Origin: Hirundichthys speculiger
Taxonomy: Eukaryota > Chordata > Actinopteri > Beloniformes > Exocoetidae
Assembly: GCA_018398805.1 (NCBI GenBank)
Contig: JAGFBZ010002028.1
Span: 186,001-250,000 of the forward strand
Reading direction: 5' to 3'
DNA length: 64,000 bases
Shown in pieces: positions 11,401 through 24,397 of this stretch. Position 1 is the first letter of the stretch. Each line of letters begins with the position of its first letter. The translations under genes and the position numbers were made by a program. The notes under the pieces are model-generated. The model searched no databases. It saw only the letters and a program-made list of their open reading frames with translations, and had not been told where the DNA came from.

Positions 11401-14400
11401 ATTTATTTAGGCCAATTAGAAGTTGGATTGTCAAGTCTGTAAAAAAGATCATAAACAAAATAATGTTAGCACATTATTAGGGCTTTGCTGTCTTGGTGAG
11501 CTATAAAAACAATGATAATTCGCTGGTAATAGCAAAGCAAAAAGTAAAAGCAAAAGTGTTTCAACTTTGCACTTCTGCAGCATTATTTATAGTTCAATTT
11601 AAATTTGCGTGGATATCATAAGAGATAAAAATGGATGTTTCTGCAGTGAGCTGGGTGTGAGATGCAGTCGTCCTTTGTAGATCAGAAAGGCTTCCCTGAT
11701 TATCATACTTCATTTGATGTTTGCTGAGTCGGCGGGGAAGTTTAAGAGTAAGTTGATACTAAAAACACCCAAATTCATATTCTCGAGAATATTTTTTTCA
11801 TAATATGTCCGCTTGATATGGAGAGCGAGAGACAATAGCAACTGCATAAATATTCCATATTTACAAAGACCAAAGTCTATTTGTCAGCTCATGTGTGTGT
11901 TTATTTGTGTGTGTGGCCCCTAACTCGACCATGTGCTAACCCTACACAGCTGCAGAGTCCCCTTGAGGGTTTGTCGCACAGGCAACAGAGGAAGGGGGGG
12001 GGACGGGGGGGGTGCGCTGAACATTCATTTCCATGCCGAACTGTTCTGGCAAAGACATTGTACACCTCTGTGGTTGTGCGTCTCTAGTGCTATTGCTCAA
12101 TCTTTTTAGACCTGTCAGTTAGGGTTTTCATCAGATAATTCTCCAGGCGCTGAGGTTGGAAGGCTGATTGTGTACTTCAGTGTGGCAAATGTGTTCCCTC
12201 TGTGTGTTAATGCATGCATACAGGAGAAGGAGGCAGAGACAAGTTGTCTCTTCAGAGGGAATTAGGAAGGGAAACAAAAAAGATTGTTTTCTTTTTATTA
12301 CCCATGTAAGATAATAATACAAATTGCTTCCTTACTTTTTTTTCCCCTGATGCTTTAGCTGAATGTGGAGTTTGTCAGCCAATATCAACATTAAACTACA
12401 TAAATTGTTTGTAATTTCTGCCTTCTTCTTGCAGAAATAAGACAGCTGAGACTCTAGCCTGAAAGCAGTATTGTAGCAACCAAGGAGTCTTGGGTTCCTC
12501 AAATATCCCTGTCAATCAAATGCCGTTTCCTCTGAGTGCGTTTTTCTATCTGTCAAGGGTCATAGAGAGTGAGGATGAGACCCATCCCCTCCTTCCCTCC
12601 TCCACATCCCAACTCCTCCACCTTTATCCCTCCCTCCTCTCCCAGCTCCTTAGAGGTGTATCTCTACCTTGTGCATCACGTCTGGGCATGACCTGTTGCT
12701 AGGTAACCCTGGGTCACAGCTGCACACTATGGCAAACCCTTTTTTTATTTATCAGTGAGTTATGTGGGAGACGGGGGCTGTAATTTATTAGTTTGATATT
12801 GGGCAGCCAGCGCAAGTTTGGGATTGTAAAAAGGAGAGACGTCTATAGCTCATCAAAATGCTTATTTTGATCCGGGGCCTCGGTCCGCTGAAGAGATTCA
12901 CAACAGAGAGGATCACAGCATTTTAAATTCATCTGCTTTTTAGTAAGAAAATCAAGCATCTCCAACAACAAAGCCAATGGTAATGCACTTTCCATGCTGG
13001 TAATTGAACAGATGTGGTCAGTGCTTAGAGGACGGAGGAACAAGAATTCATCTCCGTACAATATGTGACTGATTCATGTCCAAGGATGAAGTGGGTGCAG
13101 ACAAATAGCGTAATACAGCTTTGTACTGAAGACTCAACCTCTTGACATGGATCTATTGAAAAACTTTTATCAGACTGATAAAGTTGAGGTATACTCCAAT
13201 GTAAAAATAAAAAAAAAAAAAATAGATAAAAAACTAAATGAGCTTCAAAAAATATAATAAAGATATGGTCTTGTTAACAAATGGAGTTTAATTTATCTAA
13301 GATTTTACATTTTTTTTCATGTAATTTTTATATATTTTTTCAAATTATAAAATAAACCATTTTCTCCTGAGTTAGATTAGAATGTTATTACCTTTCAGTA
13401 TCTCATTTCTAACAACTTAGTATCAAAACAACAGACAGGAAGTAACAGCTATCTTAGTTATCTGAAGATTAAAAGAAAAGGTTGATTAGCTAGCATGATT
13501 TGTGAGTCTGTTCTCAGTTAAGCACCAGTTTTTCATGTAATCCTTTGAAAAAACTCAACCACTCCTCAATTTGCACCTACAAAATAAATATACTGTGTTT
13601 AAGAAGTGAATTATACATTTTCTTACAGTCAGAGCTAGGCTAACTGCCTCCATGTGTTTGCTAGCTATAGCCACAGATGCTAAGTCAAGCCAAACTTGAC
13701 CGGGTTTGAGCTTATGTAAATGGATTATTTACACAAATTAGGGTCCAGTGGGTTTTTCTGACCTTACATTCTGTGTTTGGTTTCTAAGGAAAAAGAGGTT
13801 AAATGCTTTAGAAAAAGCGCATTTATAGTTTAATGTATGTTCGGGGCTCTTTCATCAAGAGGTAAAGGAACCTTACTCCCTTGTTTTGTTGCGTCTGAGC
13901 AGGATAAAGCCATCGTGTGTCTAACTTCTGTGACAACTGTGTCAGTTTTAAATGGTCCTGCCACTAAGAACCAGACATTTGTGTTTCATGGTCTGGTTGA
14001 AAGTAGACAAAAGCTTTAAGTTTTGTTTTGTTTTTTTTTAACTAGAACCAAAACACTGAGATCTCTTTGAAAACCATCAGTTTGTTAGATGTGAATGAAA
14101 GCTGATGCTGTTTTACGACATGGTTACGTTATGTTACGTTTATCCAGTTATGTTGGTCATTTAGGTCTAAATTGATCATTGCAGCATTATCAAAAAGCCT
14201 CTTAGTCCTATTTAAATTGTGTTTTTCACACATTAAAGGAAATGCTTACTCAGAATAAACACTTAAAGCTAAATTAAAATAAGATTCACAATTGACCTTC
14301 TGTCACACTTGATGGACCCTTTATTTATGGAAGTACCCAAATGTGTAATTTGTCCTCTGTGCTTGTTGGCTTAATTCACAATTCAGCCTCTCTCCATCCC

Positions 14401-14429
14401 ACATCTGGTCTTGTGATTGTAAATCATGA
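11401..14429. other. No gene recognised
   Basis: Mostly AT-rich. It contains G-rich tracts near 11991-12016 and a poly-A tract near 13208-13222. No supported exon or element. Confidence 0.5.
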
Positions 14430-15070
14430 AATAGGCAAGTTTATTTGTTGAGCACAATTCATACACAAGGGAATTCAAAGTGCTTTACAGATGCATAAAA
14501 ATCACAAGAAGGTAAACAGAATCATTAAAAGCATAAAAATAATCATTAGTGAATTAAATTAAAAATGAATTAAAAATGAAGAGTGCAGATAAAATCCTTT
14601 CCAGTCATCATCTGCACATCTAAACAGAACTATTTTCAGCCTGGATCAGAACATTGTCAGAGTTCAGGTCTGTCTCACATCTTCTGGAAGACTGGTCCAG
14701 ATTTTAGGAGCATAAAACTGAAATGCAGCTTCACCTTGTTTAGTCCTGACTCTGGACACCAGCAGGAGACCAGTACCTGAGGTTCTCAGAGTCCGAGGTT
14801 GGTTCATATGGATCTAACATGTCAGAGATAGACTTTGGGGCCATGAAGAGACTTGAACACAAGTAGAGCTGTTTTAAAATCTATTCTCTGAGTGACAGGA
14901 AGCCAGAGACCTCAGGACTGGACTAATATGGTCATATCTCCGGGTTCTAGTCAGAACCAGTGCAGCAGCGTTCTGGATGTACTGCAGCTGTCCTTACAGC
15001 TTGGTTTAGAGCCCAGTGAGCAGGCCGTTACAGTAGTCTATCTCTCTATAGAGATACATACAAAACAACT
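14430..15070. repeat. Teleost interspersed repeat, family not named
   Basis: It opens with GTTTATTTGTTGAGCACAAT then CAAAGTGCTTTACAGATGCA, a motif pair I recognise as the start of a very abundant fish repeat. It continues through a low-stop region to CAGGCCGTTACAGTAGTCTA. The stretch 14583-15239 is nearly open on the plus strand in pieces, but codes for no domain I know. The assignment rests on recognised motifs only. Confidence 0.5.
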
Positions 15071-18000
15071 GATTTCAGGGGAAAGTCTTTTGTGTGTACC
15101 CCATGTTGTGTGCTGCCCAGTCATCAGGAAATACTGTACGTGTTGCTATTCTAGTAACCAAAATATGTCATATAATGTACATTCCTCAGCCAAAACAGCG
15201 TGGATGTGTCTGTCATCTTATGATACAGTGACAATTTGACAAATGGAAAATATTATGTATGTTTTGTATTTATTGGTAACCCTAACCAGGTATATTTAAC
15301 ATCTAATTTTAATCAAGTGCTTTTTTAATGCCTACATGTTACCTAAGAAAAGATAAACAAAAAAAAATATGTAAACTTGGTACAGCAACAATGAGCCACT
15401 GTGATGGATTGGTGACTTGCCCAAGGTGTGCTCCATCTACCCCTCCCAACATAGCTACTGTAATTAAAAATGGCATCATATTTAACTGGTAACTGAGCTG
15501 TTTCAGAGGGAGCAGGACTCCAGCAGGATATTTCTGCTGCAGTAGAACCACATTGTGAAAGCATTAATATTCCTACTCCTGACTAAGTAGTAATGATGCC
15601 TAAACCTAAAAAGTTAATTTGCCTAAACTTAATCAAGTAAATTATGTGCTAATTTAAAAAAAAAAAAAAGAAAAAGAAAAAGTGGCTGCAGAGAAAGGGG
15701 TTTGGCTATGATGAAGACAAAACAAAAAAAAATCCAGTGCTAATAAGAAATTCTTTTAAAACTTAGCAAGCTGTTAGCACGCTAAGTTAGCACGCTACCA
15801 GCCCATCCCTCCTGGAGACTTTTTACCATTACAAATACGATGAAAAGGAAAAAATAATGATGACTAGTCACAGGCCCATAATAATAATATGGACAATTTT
15901 TTTCTTTTTTTTCTTTCTATAAATCTTCTCAGTCTTGTAGAAGGAGAGCTTAATTACAAAAATATTGAATAAATGACAGACATATTTTCATATTTTAAAA
16001 AGATAGATGATTTAAATGATTTAGTGCTGCTTTTCAAAATGTTTTTTTGAGTTCCTTAAATATATGCTAAATGCTATAAAAGTCTTCATCTGTACCTGTA
16101 TTTAAAGCTTTATTTCTTTTTAATTTTTGCATTTATTAACTATTTAGCAGTAAAATATAATCAGTGCAATTATTTCTTTTCTTTCACATCAGTTGAAGAG
16201 TTCATGTATATTCTATAATGAAATAGAGGCAGAATGTTCTTAAAAGGTCCAAATGGTGTCCAAAGTATTTTTACTTTAAGTTCAGATTTACTTCACCACT
16301 AAACCTTCAAATACGGTCTGCAAATGTGAGGACAGACTATCCATCTGAAAGTTTAATAGTTTCTGCAACACGTTTGTGTGATTTGAACTTGTGACGCATC
16401 TGTTGCTTTTGACTCAGCCGCACTGTTCCATCTTTGCCCAACGAACGCTCGCCACTGCGTCGCAGGTCTCACCCACAATGCTTTTGTTAAATTCCTCGCC
16501 CTTAATGTGTGTGTGATGAATATTTTTCAGATGCTTCCTCTAGGCCATAGCTGATCAAAACAAATGCACCTGCACTTTTTTTTTTTTTTTTTCCTCCTTG
16601 CAACTGCAACTCCCCCAGGACGGGTAAAAATTGACTCCCTGGCTTCCTCCACCAGGCAATTATGTGCCATCTGTTCCCATCTTGGTTGTTCCAGCTCGTT
16701 TTGTTTCTGCGATTGTTCATCTAATATTATAGGCCTGAAAGTGTTAGAGAGGATGTGTGTGTGTCTGTGTGTGTCTGTGTGTGTGTGTGTAGCGTAAGAG
16801 TGGAGGGGGTGGTGGGTACAAAAATGAGGAGTGGCATGAAGAAGAATTAATCGAATCTAACAGCCGAACCAGATCTTCCCCTTTGAAAGGAGATAGTCCC
16901 ACAAGAATGAGGACCATTACCATATTCATCACCTTATATTGCCGTCTGTATGCAAAGTGGAAGAGAAGAGTGCTATATGACTGTCTTGACCGCCTTTTTA
17001 ATTCCACGTACGAAAGCTTACAGACCTATTCTTTTATTGTTTGTTTGCAACAAGTCCCTCTGATTTGCTGTGTTGCTGCCATTTGTTTGGGAGCGGTAAT
17101 AAAAACCTATTAACGTCTCTGTCACATGACGCACGGATAAATACATATACCTGCTTGTTATGCTGCCATGCTGGATCACATTATTGTTTTGTTACAGTAA
17201 CTATTGGGCCCATTACTCTCTGCCACACAGACGGGCTGGAAGCAGCGCGCAGATTTAATTGCAGTCATGTTGCAGGCGAGGCGAGCAGCTGGATTGGAGA
17301 GTTTTAACAGTGATATCAATAACGGAGCGCCACCTTAGGCCGGTATAATTTTCCATCTCTCCTGACAGAGCAGAAGATGGAAATAATCAGTCACAACACC
17401 AGCAAGAGAGCCTGTAGGACCCCCACACACCCCCACCCCATGTGACATTCAGCAACACTGATGGCTCAGGACCCAACAGTGTCCAGGGGGCAGAGCTCCC
17501 AGTGTGTGTGCTTGAGTGTGTGAAGATGCTGGGTGCTATGTAAAGAAGGAACTGATACTGCTCACAAAACGAAGACACCGAAGATGACATAACCAGTGGA
17601 TATCAAGACTTTAAATACATTCATGCGGTCTAAAATGTACATGTAGTGCTTTGTCATATTGTTAGAAATAAATAAATAACTGAATGACCAGTCTTGTATG
17701 GTTGTACGGGGACAGGTCTCTTTACTTGTTCCTTCTCTAATGATTTAACTGCCACCTTAAAAACATCTCAAATGTCCATCCGTAGAAGCAGTTAGGTAAT
17801 TTACTTCATAATAATAGAGATAAGACAAACTGAGTCCCATGATGAAACCGAATATCAAACAGCGAATGCTAAACTTACCTGCGATCAAAAATTGTGCTTC
17901 TCATGTTAAAAGCAGCTGAGAGACCTGTCGATTTTGAAAATTTTCTGAAAATCTACACAGATTTGGAAAACCTTTTTGAATTTTATTTTTATTTTTTAAC

Positions 18001-18890
18001 CATCTGTTATATCTGTCCTGTGCAGTCCTGCAGCAGACTCTTCTTAAACTATAGCTAAGGCAGCGGCAGACACAAAAGAGTCCACCATCTGGAAAATGTT
18101 ACGCAATACAATAAAGAGCACTTTTAGATATCATTGCTTTCATCTAAAAATTCATTTCTCTTGCTTATTCCCACTGAAATCTGCCTATGTGCAGTCTTTT
18201 TCATAGTGGCTTGTTATTGCAGCTCTACAAGGCACATTCACCGTTGTTGAATCTGAATAACTTGACGTTATGGATTCAGGTTTTTTATTGCAGTGTTCAG
18301 ATATTCATATTGAGGGAAAAGTGGAACTAAAACAAAATAAGCCTCATCACTCAGCATCTTTACTTCAAAGCATGTCTGTGGTTCTTGGTTTGATGTTTTG
18401 TATTTGCTGACATCTAGTGGCTGACCTGTAGAAAGCGCCGTTGATGAGCTAGGCAAAAAAGGGAAGAGGAGAGAAATTTGAGATTTTAATCCTTACCTGC
18501 TTTGGTCAGCATCAGACCAGCAGGCAGGAAAAAAGAGGCTTTCCTGACCTAGAAGACTTGCGTTTCTGCAGCACTGCCCTCAAACTCCTCCAAACAATTC
18601 CCGTGTCTCGTTTTGCTTGTTGCCACCGCGGTGTAATCTTATTCCAAGTGAAGTCTGCATTAACTTCTGGGTTTGTCATTCATATACTTAACTCTATAAA
18701 TTAAAACCTTATTCCTCCCATATGATCAGACTCACAACATCTGCACTCATCCTCTTTATATGTGATATTTTCAGTGCAAGACCGAGTAAAACCTGCACTC
18801 TGAACATTTTAATGATGCCTTCAGTTGGATGACGTCAATATATTTTTGTGACTGTAGAATCAGCCGATATACTGATTAACTAACCAGGTG
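15071..18890. other. No gene recognised; simple repeats present
   Basis: Contains poly-A/AAAAG tracts (15655-15680), a T-run (16577-16592) and a (TG)n/TCTGTG microsatellite at about 16755-16790. The stretch 16860-17340 is less AT-rich and stop-poor and could hold conserved non-coding DNA, but nothing identifies it. Confidence 0.45.
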
Positions 18891-18939
18891 TAGGACAGAG
18901 GGAGGGAGGAGGGGTGAGATGAGGGTGTGACAGTGAGGG

Positions 18940-19011
18940 GAGGAGGGACGACTGCTCTGCAGGACAGAGCAGAGAGAGCAGCGGAGGAAGAAGCAAGCAA
19001 CTTAAATTCAG
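18940..19011 (+). promoter_or_regulatory. Putative first (5' UTR) exon and promoter of the NHL gene
   Basis: A purine-rich block (GGGAGGAGGGACGACTGC, then repeated AGAGCAGAGAG) ends at a good splice donor, TTCAG|GTAGGA, after 19011. It lies on the same strand as, and 1.68 kb before, the acceptor CTTTTCAG|ACTT at 20694/20695 that opens the coding exon. The exon's left limit is not defined by the sequence. No TATA box is evident. Confidence 0.5.
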
Positions 19012-19410
19012 GTAGGACCTCCTAAACTTTGCTGTTTTTTTTAAAAAAATACTTTATTTTGCACCTGGATCATTTCATGTTGTATATTTGAGTGCTGTGA
19101 ATGGAAACTCTTGCAATGTACATATGATCTAAGACAAGGGAAACAGCATCTTAAAGGGTGCAATTGGCAGAGACAGATTTAATTTATCCTGTTTCTTCTC
19201 ATTTAAAAAAAAAAAGATCAAATTACATCTGAGTTGACATTTCAAAGAGGTCCTCACCTGTGCTGGGCTCGTTCTGTGTGACCTGCAGTGAATGGCTCTC
19301 TTGTTATGTTGCGCTACGCTGGAATGCTCTCCGAACATCCTGGATAATCTTCTCAATTATGAATGGCATCATTTATGCTATAGTCTCAGCACCTCAGCGA
19401 AGGTCGGCCG

Positions 19411-19424
19411 GTTTGCATAGCAAC
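19411..19424. promoter_or_regulatory. RFX X-box-like palindrome in intron 1
   Basis: GTTTGCATAGCAAC is two inverted half-sites separated by AT, close to the RFX-factor X-box (GTNRCC/RGYAAC). It sits 400 bp inside the first intron of the NHL gene, in a locally GC-richer patch (19340-19440). This is a single motif match and could be chance. Confidence 0.3.
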
Positions 19425-20757
19425 GAGCGCCTCTCATTCAACATTAAAGTGGGGTAACTTGAGAGGAGTCAGTGGCCTCACTTCAGAAGAGTGACAGGGA
19501 TTTGCCACTGACACATAACCTACAGTTCTCCTCACTTCTGACCGTCAGATGGATATCTCTTTACATAAAAATGTTGACTTAAATTGATGTCTTAAATGAT
19601 TGTCTGCTCATATTTTCCTTTTTTTTAAAAGCAAAATTTCAGGAACTACCACACACAGATAACACATTAAATGTCTCTTTTGAAACTTGGGAAAAGGATT
19701 TTATCAACGGACAGTAAGAGGTCGCTTGTTTCCAGGGGGACCTTATTGTGAACATGTGGGGGGTAAAATGATATCCCTCCCCTTTCATCCTGCAAAAGCC
19801 TTGTTGTTTTGCTCCAGCCGGTTAAAAGCCACCTTGGTCCACACTGCTAACATAAACTCACCTTTACACAATTGCAGGCTCAGAATATGATCCATGGTAC
19901 TGAAAGTATTGGTCTCTGTCTGCTACTGTTTCACATACCCGTTCTGCTCGCCCTAAGATAGAACTCAGTTTCAATGCATTTTGCCCTGAAATGCATTTCC
20001 ACCAATCGTGACGGCAGGAGTCGGTGCTGCAAGACTGTTTCGGTTTCACATTGAGCGAAAATAAGTAAATTGGACATAGACCAGTTATTCCTCCTTTGTA
20101 AACCTGTTGAGTAAAGAGTGTTTAATAATCATACAAACTCAGGCAAATCAATAACTGAACTTCTAGAGACAATTGTTTGCACAATTAAAACACAAACGTG
20201 ATATGCATTTGTTGGGAAAATGGTTTAAAATATAATTTAAGACATTTATTGTTGTGGTGATTAGTTCTTGCCAACAGAGTTGACAGCTGAATGCAACGGT
20301 GACATCTAAAGAAAGCGAGGCTGTTATCTGAGAGCACTTTAGAGACTCACGAGAAACCAAATATTGTGTGGCACAGAAAAAGTTGCCATGAAAGGGAGCC
20401 AGTGGCCCAGTTTTAAAACAGCCAAAGAGATAGACACAAGTCTTCACTGAGTATACGTGATACATGTCTCACAACAGTGAAATCAGATATGTTTTCTCGT
20501 AGGACAGAGGAGTTAATTTACAAAACAAAACAGGGCGACAGCCTTGATGGGGAATGATGTTCCAAACCAAGACATGCTGTACTGTTTTTCTCTTTTCTAT
20601 GATTTTCATAACTGTATGATTACAATATCACTTGTATGTTTTGATGCACAACTGATAGTTTTTAATGATTCTTCCTTTCTCCTTGTCTTTTCAGACTTAA
20701 AAAGGGGTGAAAACTGAAACTGCATTTGACAGGGCATAATCAAATCTGCCTTTCACA

Positions 20758-23326
20758 ATGTTAATGAGGTCTCGCTCTGAAAGAAGACCCCTCCCCGGGG
20801 TTCTCAGCCTTGCTGTCACCGACCACTCCAAAGCGGAGGGATGTGACCTCCTCAACTTCCCTATCCATTACCCAACGGGAGTCCATCTTTTTGCCTGCGC
20901 CTCTTACTTCACCACCTGCATGGGTGACACAGGCGCTTTCAAACCTGGAGCAAGGACAACAAGAGCTTCGGAGCCTCAAGGAGCGACAGCAAATCGAAGT
21001 GGAGGAGGTAAACCATGAACTGGACAATGCTGTGATTGAAGCTCAGCGAGAGGAGCGACGCCTTCTTGAAAAGATTGAGCAGGACCACAGGGAAGCCCAG
21101 CGAAGCATAAGTCAAGTGAAACGAGAGAATGCTGCGGCTGTGAGAGTCGTCCAGTCACTTGTTGATCAGCAACTTAGAAAAATCGACCAGCTTAAGGATC
21201 AGATTCATAGAAGGGGGATTACCGCCAGTGGATACAACAAAAATCAGCTCCAAAGAGATGTGGCAGAGGTCACACAACCATGGGAGATCTCTTTGACACT
21301 GAAAAGGGTCACTTTCTTTGCAACCCCACAGTCCCAGACCTTAGGTTTTGGAGAAGTGGATATTCATGAGCAGGGTATGACCTACCCCATCGGTGTCTGC
21401 GGTGTTCAGGGGAAGAAGTGTGCCTTGCACTCAGGTGATACAACATTTTCAAACATAACCCCTCGTGAAATTCGAAAGGAACCACAACCAAACAGAAGTG
21501 GTCAAAAGTACAGTCCAGAGGAGAAAAATAAGACCAACAATGGTAATGTGCGCGTCGTCCGAAAACTACATCTGTCAAGCTCTACGGAGAACGAAGAAGA
21601 GATCAAGCCTCCAAAGTCTCCCATACCAAGACGCCGTGGTCTATCTGAGTCTTCCCAAGATGAAGAGGTGGAATCTTTGTGTTCAGATACACAAGGTCAA
21701 GACATTTTCCTTTCTATTCCACCCGTCTCCAGTCAAGGAGAATCAGACGGTGATGACTCTGATGGCAGACACAGTGGAACGATGAGGCGCAACATAGTGA
21801 AAGGTAAAAGAAGGCAGAAGGCCCTTGTTTTGGTCTCATGTGAAGAACCCTCCTGTCCTCTTGAAGAAACTGCAACAGCATCTCCACAGACCAGACGCAA
21901 AGGTCCACTGTCCAGGCACAGTCTAGAAAATCTCTCCACAAGACATCTTACTCTTTCACGACAATGTCCCTTGAAGAAGAAGAACTCAAATGAATCCTCA
22001 ATGGACAGTGGAAGCCCTCCATCCCCATCAGAAAGTGAGGATTGCTCTTACACCTACACGGTGAACACTCCTGTGAATGGATCGTTCAAGCAAGAGTGCT
22101 GCCGTTCATTGTCTACAGCTGACCTCTCCGGTAAACTGCGTCCTTTAATTAACACTGACAAAACTGAGCGCAGACAAATCAGAAAAGTCAACAGAATCTG
22201 TCTTGCCGAATCTCCCACTTTGGAACAAACAGAGTCTGACAAAAACACCACAAACTCTGAAGAAAGACAGTCAAGATCCCAAACTCGTGTTATACAGGGC
22301 TTAAGTGTAAACCGTGTGAGCAGATCTCTGTCCTTGTCAGCCATTGAAGGTGACAAATTACATCAAGAAGACAAGGAACTGGAGGGATACACCAAGGACA
22401 AGAATGTGAGGGATGGACCAACTTTGAGGAACGTAGACAAAGAAGGTGGTTCAGCTGCACTTGATTCAGCTTGTCTGGTCAAACAGTTCGGAAAACAAGG
22501 ATCAGGCCGCGCTGACTTCAACCTGCCAAGTGGTGTCCACGCAACTCTCAGAGGACAGCTATTTGTGGTAGATTGTGGTAATGCCCGAATTCAAGTGACA
22601 GATCTCCAAAAGAATGTTGTACAGCAGGTTTCCCCGTCGGGATCAGAAAGGTCTTCCCGTATCTGCAACTACTTTGACGTGGCTGTGAATTCAAAGGGCC
22701 TCATCGCCTTGACCTGCGCTGCAGAACGAGCTATGCTAGTGTTCAATCGTCATGGGCGCCTCTTGCAAACGTTTGGTGGGACGACGATTGGTTCCACCAA
22801 TGAAGAGCTGGATGCTCCCAGAGGGGTCACTGTTACACGTGAAGATGATTTCTTAGTCGCTGATATCAAGCGCGGCACCTTAACTGCCCTAAAACTGGAC
22901 CCCAAAACCGGAGCGAGGTTGGAGCGCACAGTTGTAACCGGGTACCACAGACCCTATTTGGTGGCAGCCTGTCTCGCCACCGGGCTCATGGCTGTATCAG
23001 AACGAGGTAATGAATCTGGCCGTGTTCCATGCATTCGAGTCCTGGAGCCCAGCTGGAACACCATCCAGATCTTGGGAGTGTGCTCTGGCATGGGGCCGGT
23101 TCTGACCTGCCCCTGGGGGCTTTGCATCGACAGCGATGGGGATGTCTTGGTGGCAGACTGGGGCAAGCAGCGCCACTGTGTTTTTATCTATCCATCCAAG
23201 GGTGTTGGTTGGCCTTTGGTGACCAGCAACCTGAATAGCCCACGGGGTCTGGCACTTCTCCCTGATGGCCATGTGGTCATATCTGACAGCATGAATCACT
23301 GCATTAAAATCTATCGCTATAAGTGA
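20758..23326 (+). CDS. NHL-repeat protein with coiled coil (TRIM32/TRIM3-like propeller), frame-broken near N-terminus
   Basis: A single large exon (acceptor at 20694) encodes about 850 residues. Counting from 20810, residues ~40-115 form a charged, heptad-like coiled coil (LKERQQIEVEEVNHELDN onward). Residues ~190-550 are Ser/Glu-rich and disordered. Residues ~555-838 form an NHL beta-propeller, with blade motifs such as LFVVDCGNARIQV, DVLVADWGK and the C-terminal NHCIKIYRYK, which resemble TRIM32 and TRIM2/3. RING, B-box and filamin domains are absent, so ubiquitin-ligase activity should not be assumed; the protein may act as an RNA- or protein-binding scaffold. The only upstream ATG (20758, MLMRSRSERRPLPG) is one frame off the long frame, which has a stop at 20765-20767 and no in-frame ATG before residue ~190. 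Dropping one base near 20809 joins the two. The orthologue was not determined. In mammals TRIM3 lies beside HPX, which this gene also does. Confidence 0.85.
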
Positions 23327-23476
23327 TGGACATGAAGATGGACATTGAAAGAAATACAGAGTTAAAAAAATATTGTTGTACTAATGAGGATCATAGCCTC
23401 TATAGCTGCATATCTTATAGTGTTGTATGATTTTGTCATAATCAGTAGCATAAAAGATTACATATATAATTTAAAT

Positions 23477-23482
23477 AATAAA
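23477..23482 (+). terminator. Poly(A) signal of NHL gene
   Basis: AATAAA 151 bp after the stop codon of the NHL gene; further AATAAA copies follow at about 23537 and 23668. The first is the simplest choice. Confidence 0.5.
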
Positions 23483-23699
23483 AGTAGATAGAAGAATGAT
23501 CCAGATTCCATAAAAAGGGATAGTTTGTAAAATGAAAATAAAATCAGAAGGCAATGATTTAGCAAAAATTTAGAAACCGATATTTGATTCCCAGTTTGAA
23601 CTGAGGAAGTCTTCTGTCTTAAGAAAAAATAAAATAAGTTTGAATTTGATGGCAGCAACATGTCTCAATAAAGGGTTAAGACGGGATGATATTTGCCAC

Positions 23700-24395
23700 T
23701 GTGTAGCACTACCTCTTCTTTTAACAACCGTCCATATATGTCTGGGAGCTGAGGAGAGCAGTAGCTGGAGTTTTGGGAGAAGAAGAATGGAGCCCCATTC
23801 TTGTGTGATGTAGGATAAACGTGATCAACAGTTTCTGGGTCTTTTTTGTCTTTTTTTTTTTTTTTAAATCATGGGCCAAAGGTTTTCATTTGGTGAGACA
23901 CCTGGATTTCAGGTAGGCCGGTTCAGCACCCAGACTCTATACAACAAAGCCATGCTGCTGTAATAGATGCAGTTTAGCATTGTCTTACTGAAAGAAGAAA
24001 GGCCTCTGCTGAAAAAGATGTTGTCTGGATGGGAGAATATGTTGCTGTAAAACCTAGAAAATAACTTACTGGAATGATGTTTCCTGCCCGTTCCATATGC
24101 ACCAATGCACCCCCATACTATCAGAGATGCAGGCTTTTACGAACCTGACAATGAAAGCTGGGACATCCATGATTTCAAGATCAAGACATTCCTCCATGTG
24201 TTCCTTTTTACTACCACTACGTTCCAGCCTTTTGTTGCCCATGCCCAGGCTTTTTGGAGATCTGTTGCTGCCATCAGATAATTTTTGTAAAAATGGTAAC
24301 ACGTGTAACTTTTAACATTTGATGTTTATTGTGTTCGATTGCAATATAACTCTTTGAGATTTGGAAATCATCACATTTTGCTTTTATTTACATTT
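23700..24395 (-). mobile_element. DNA-transposon relic, antisense, internally deleted
   Basis: Motifs in the order GCATTGTCTTACTGAAAGAA, GATGTTGTCTGGATGGGAG, ATGCACCCCCATACTATCAG and finally TTTGCTTTTATTTACATTTT belong to a repeat I recognise as widespread in fish, in reverse orientation. A second fragment of the family lies at 47900-48130. No intact transposase remains. I cannot name the family with certainty; Tc1-type organisation is likely. Confidence 0.65.
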
Positions 24396-24397
24396 TA

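Noticed and set aside
16744..17007. 87-codon minus-strand frame near the TG repeat
   Set aside because: Its N- and C-terminal parts lie on simple sequence and it has no recognisable domain.
20758..21018. Separate 86-residue protein from the ATG at 20758
   Set aside because: Its first codons fit the N-terminus of the long NHL frame and the remainder lies out of frame over well-behaved coding sequence. A one-base indel explains both.
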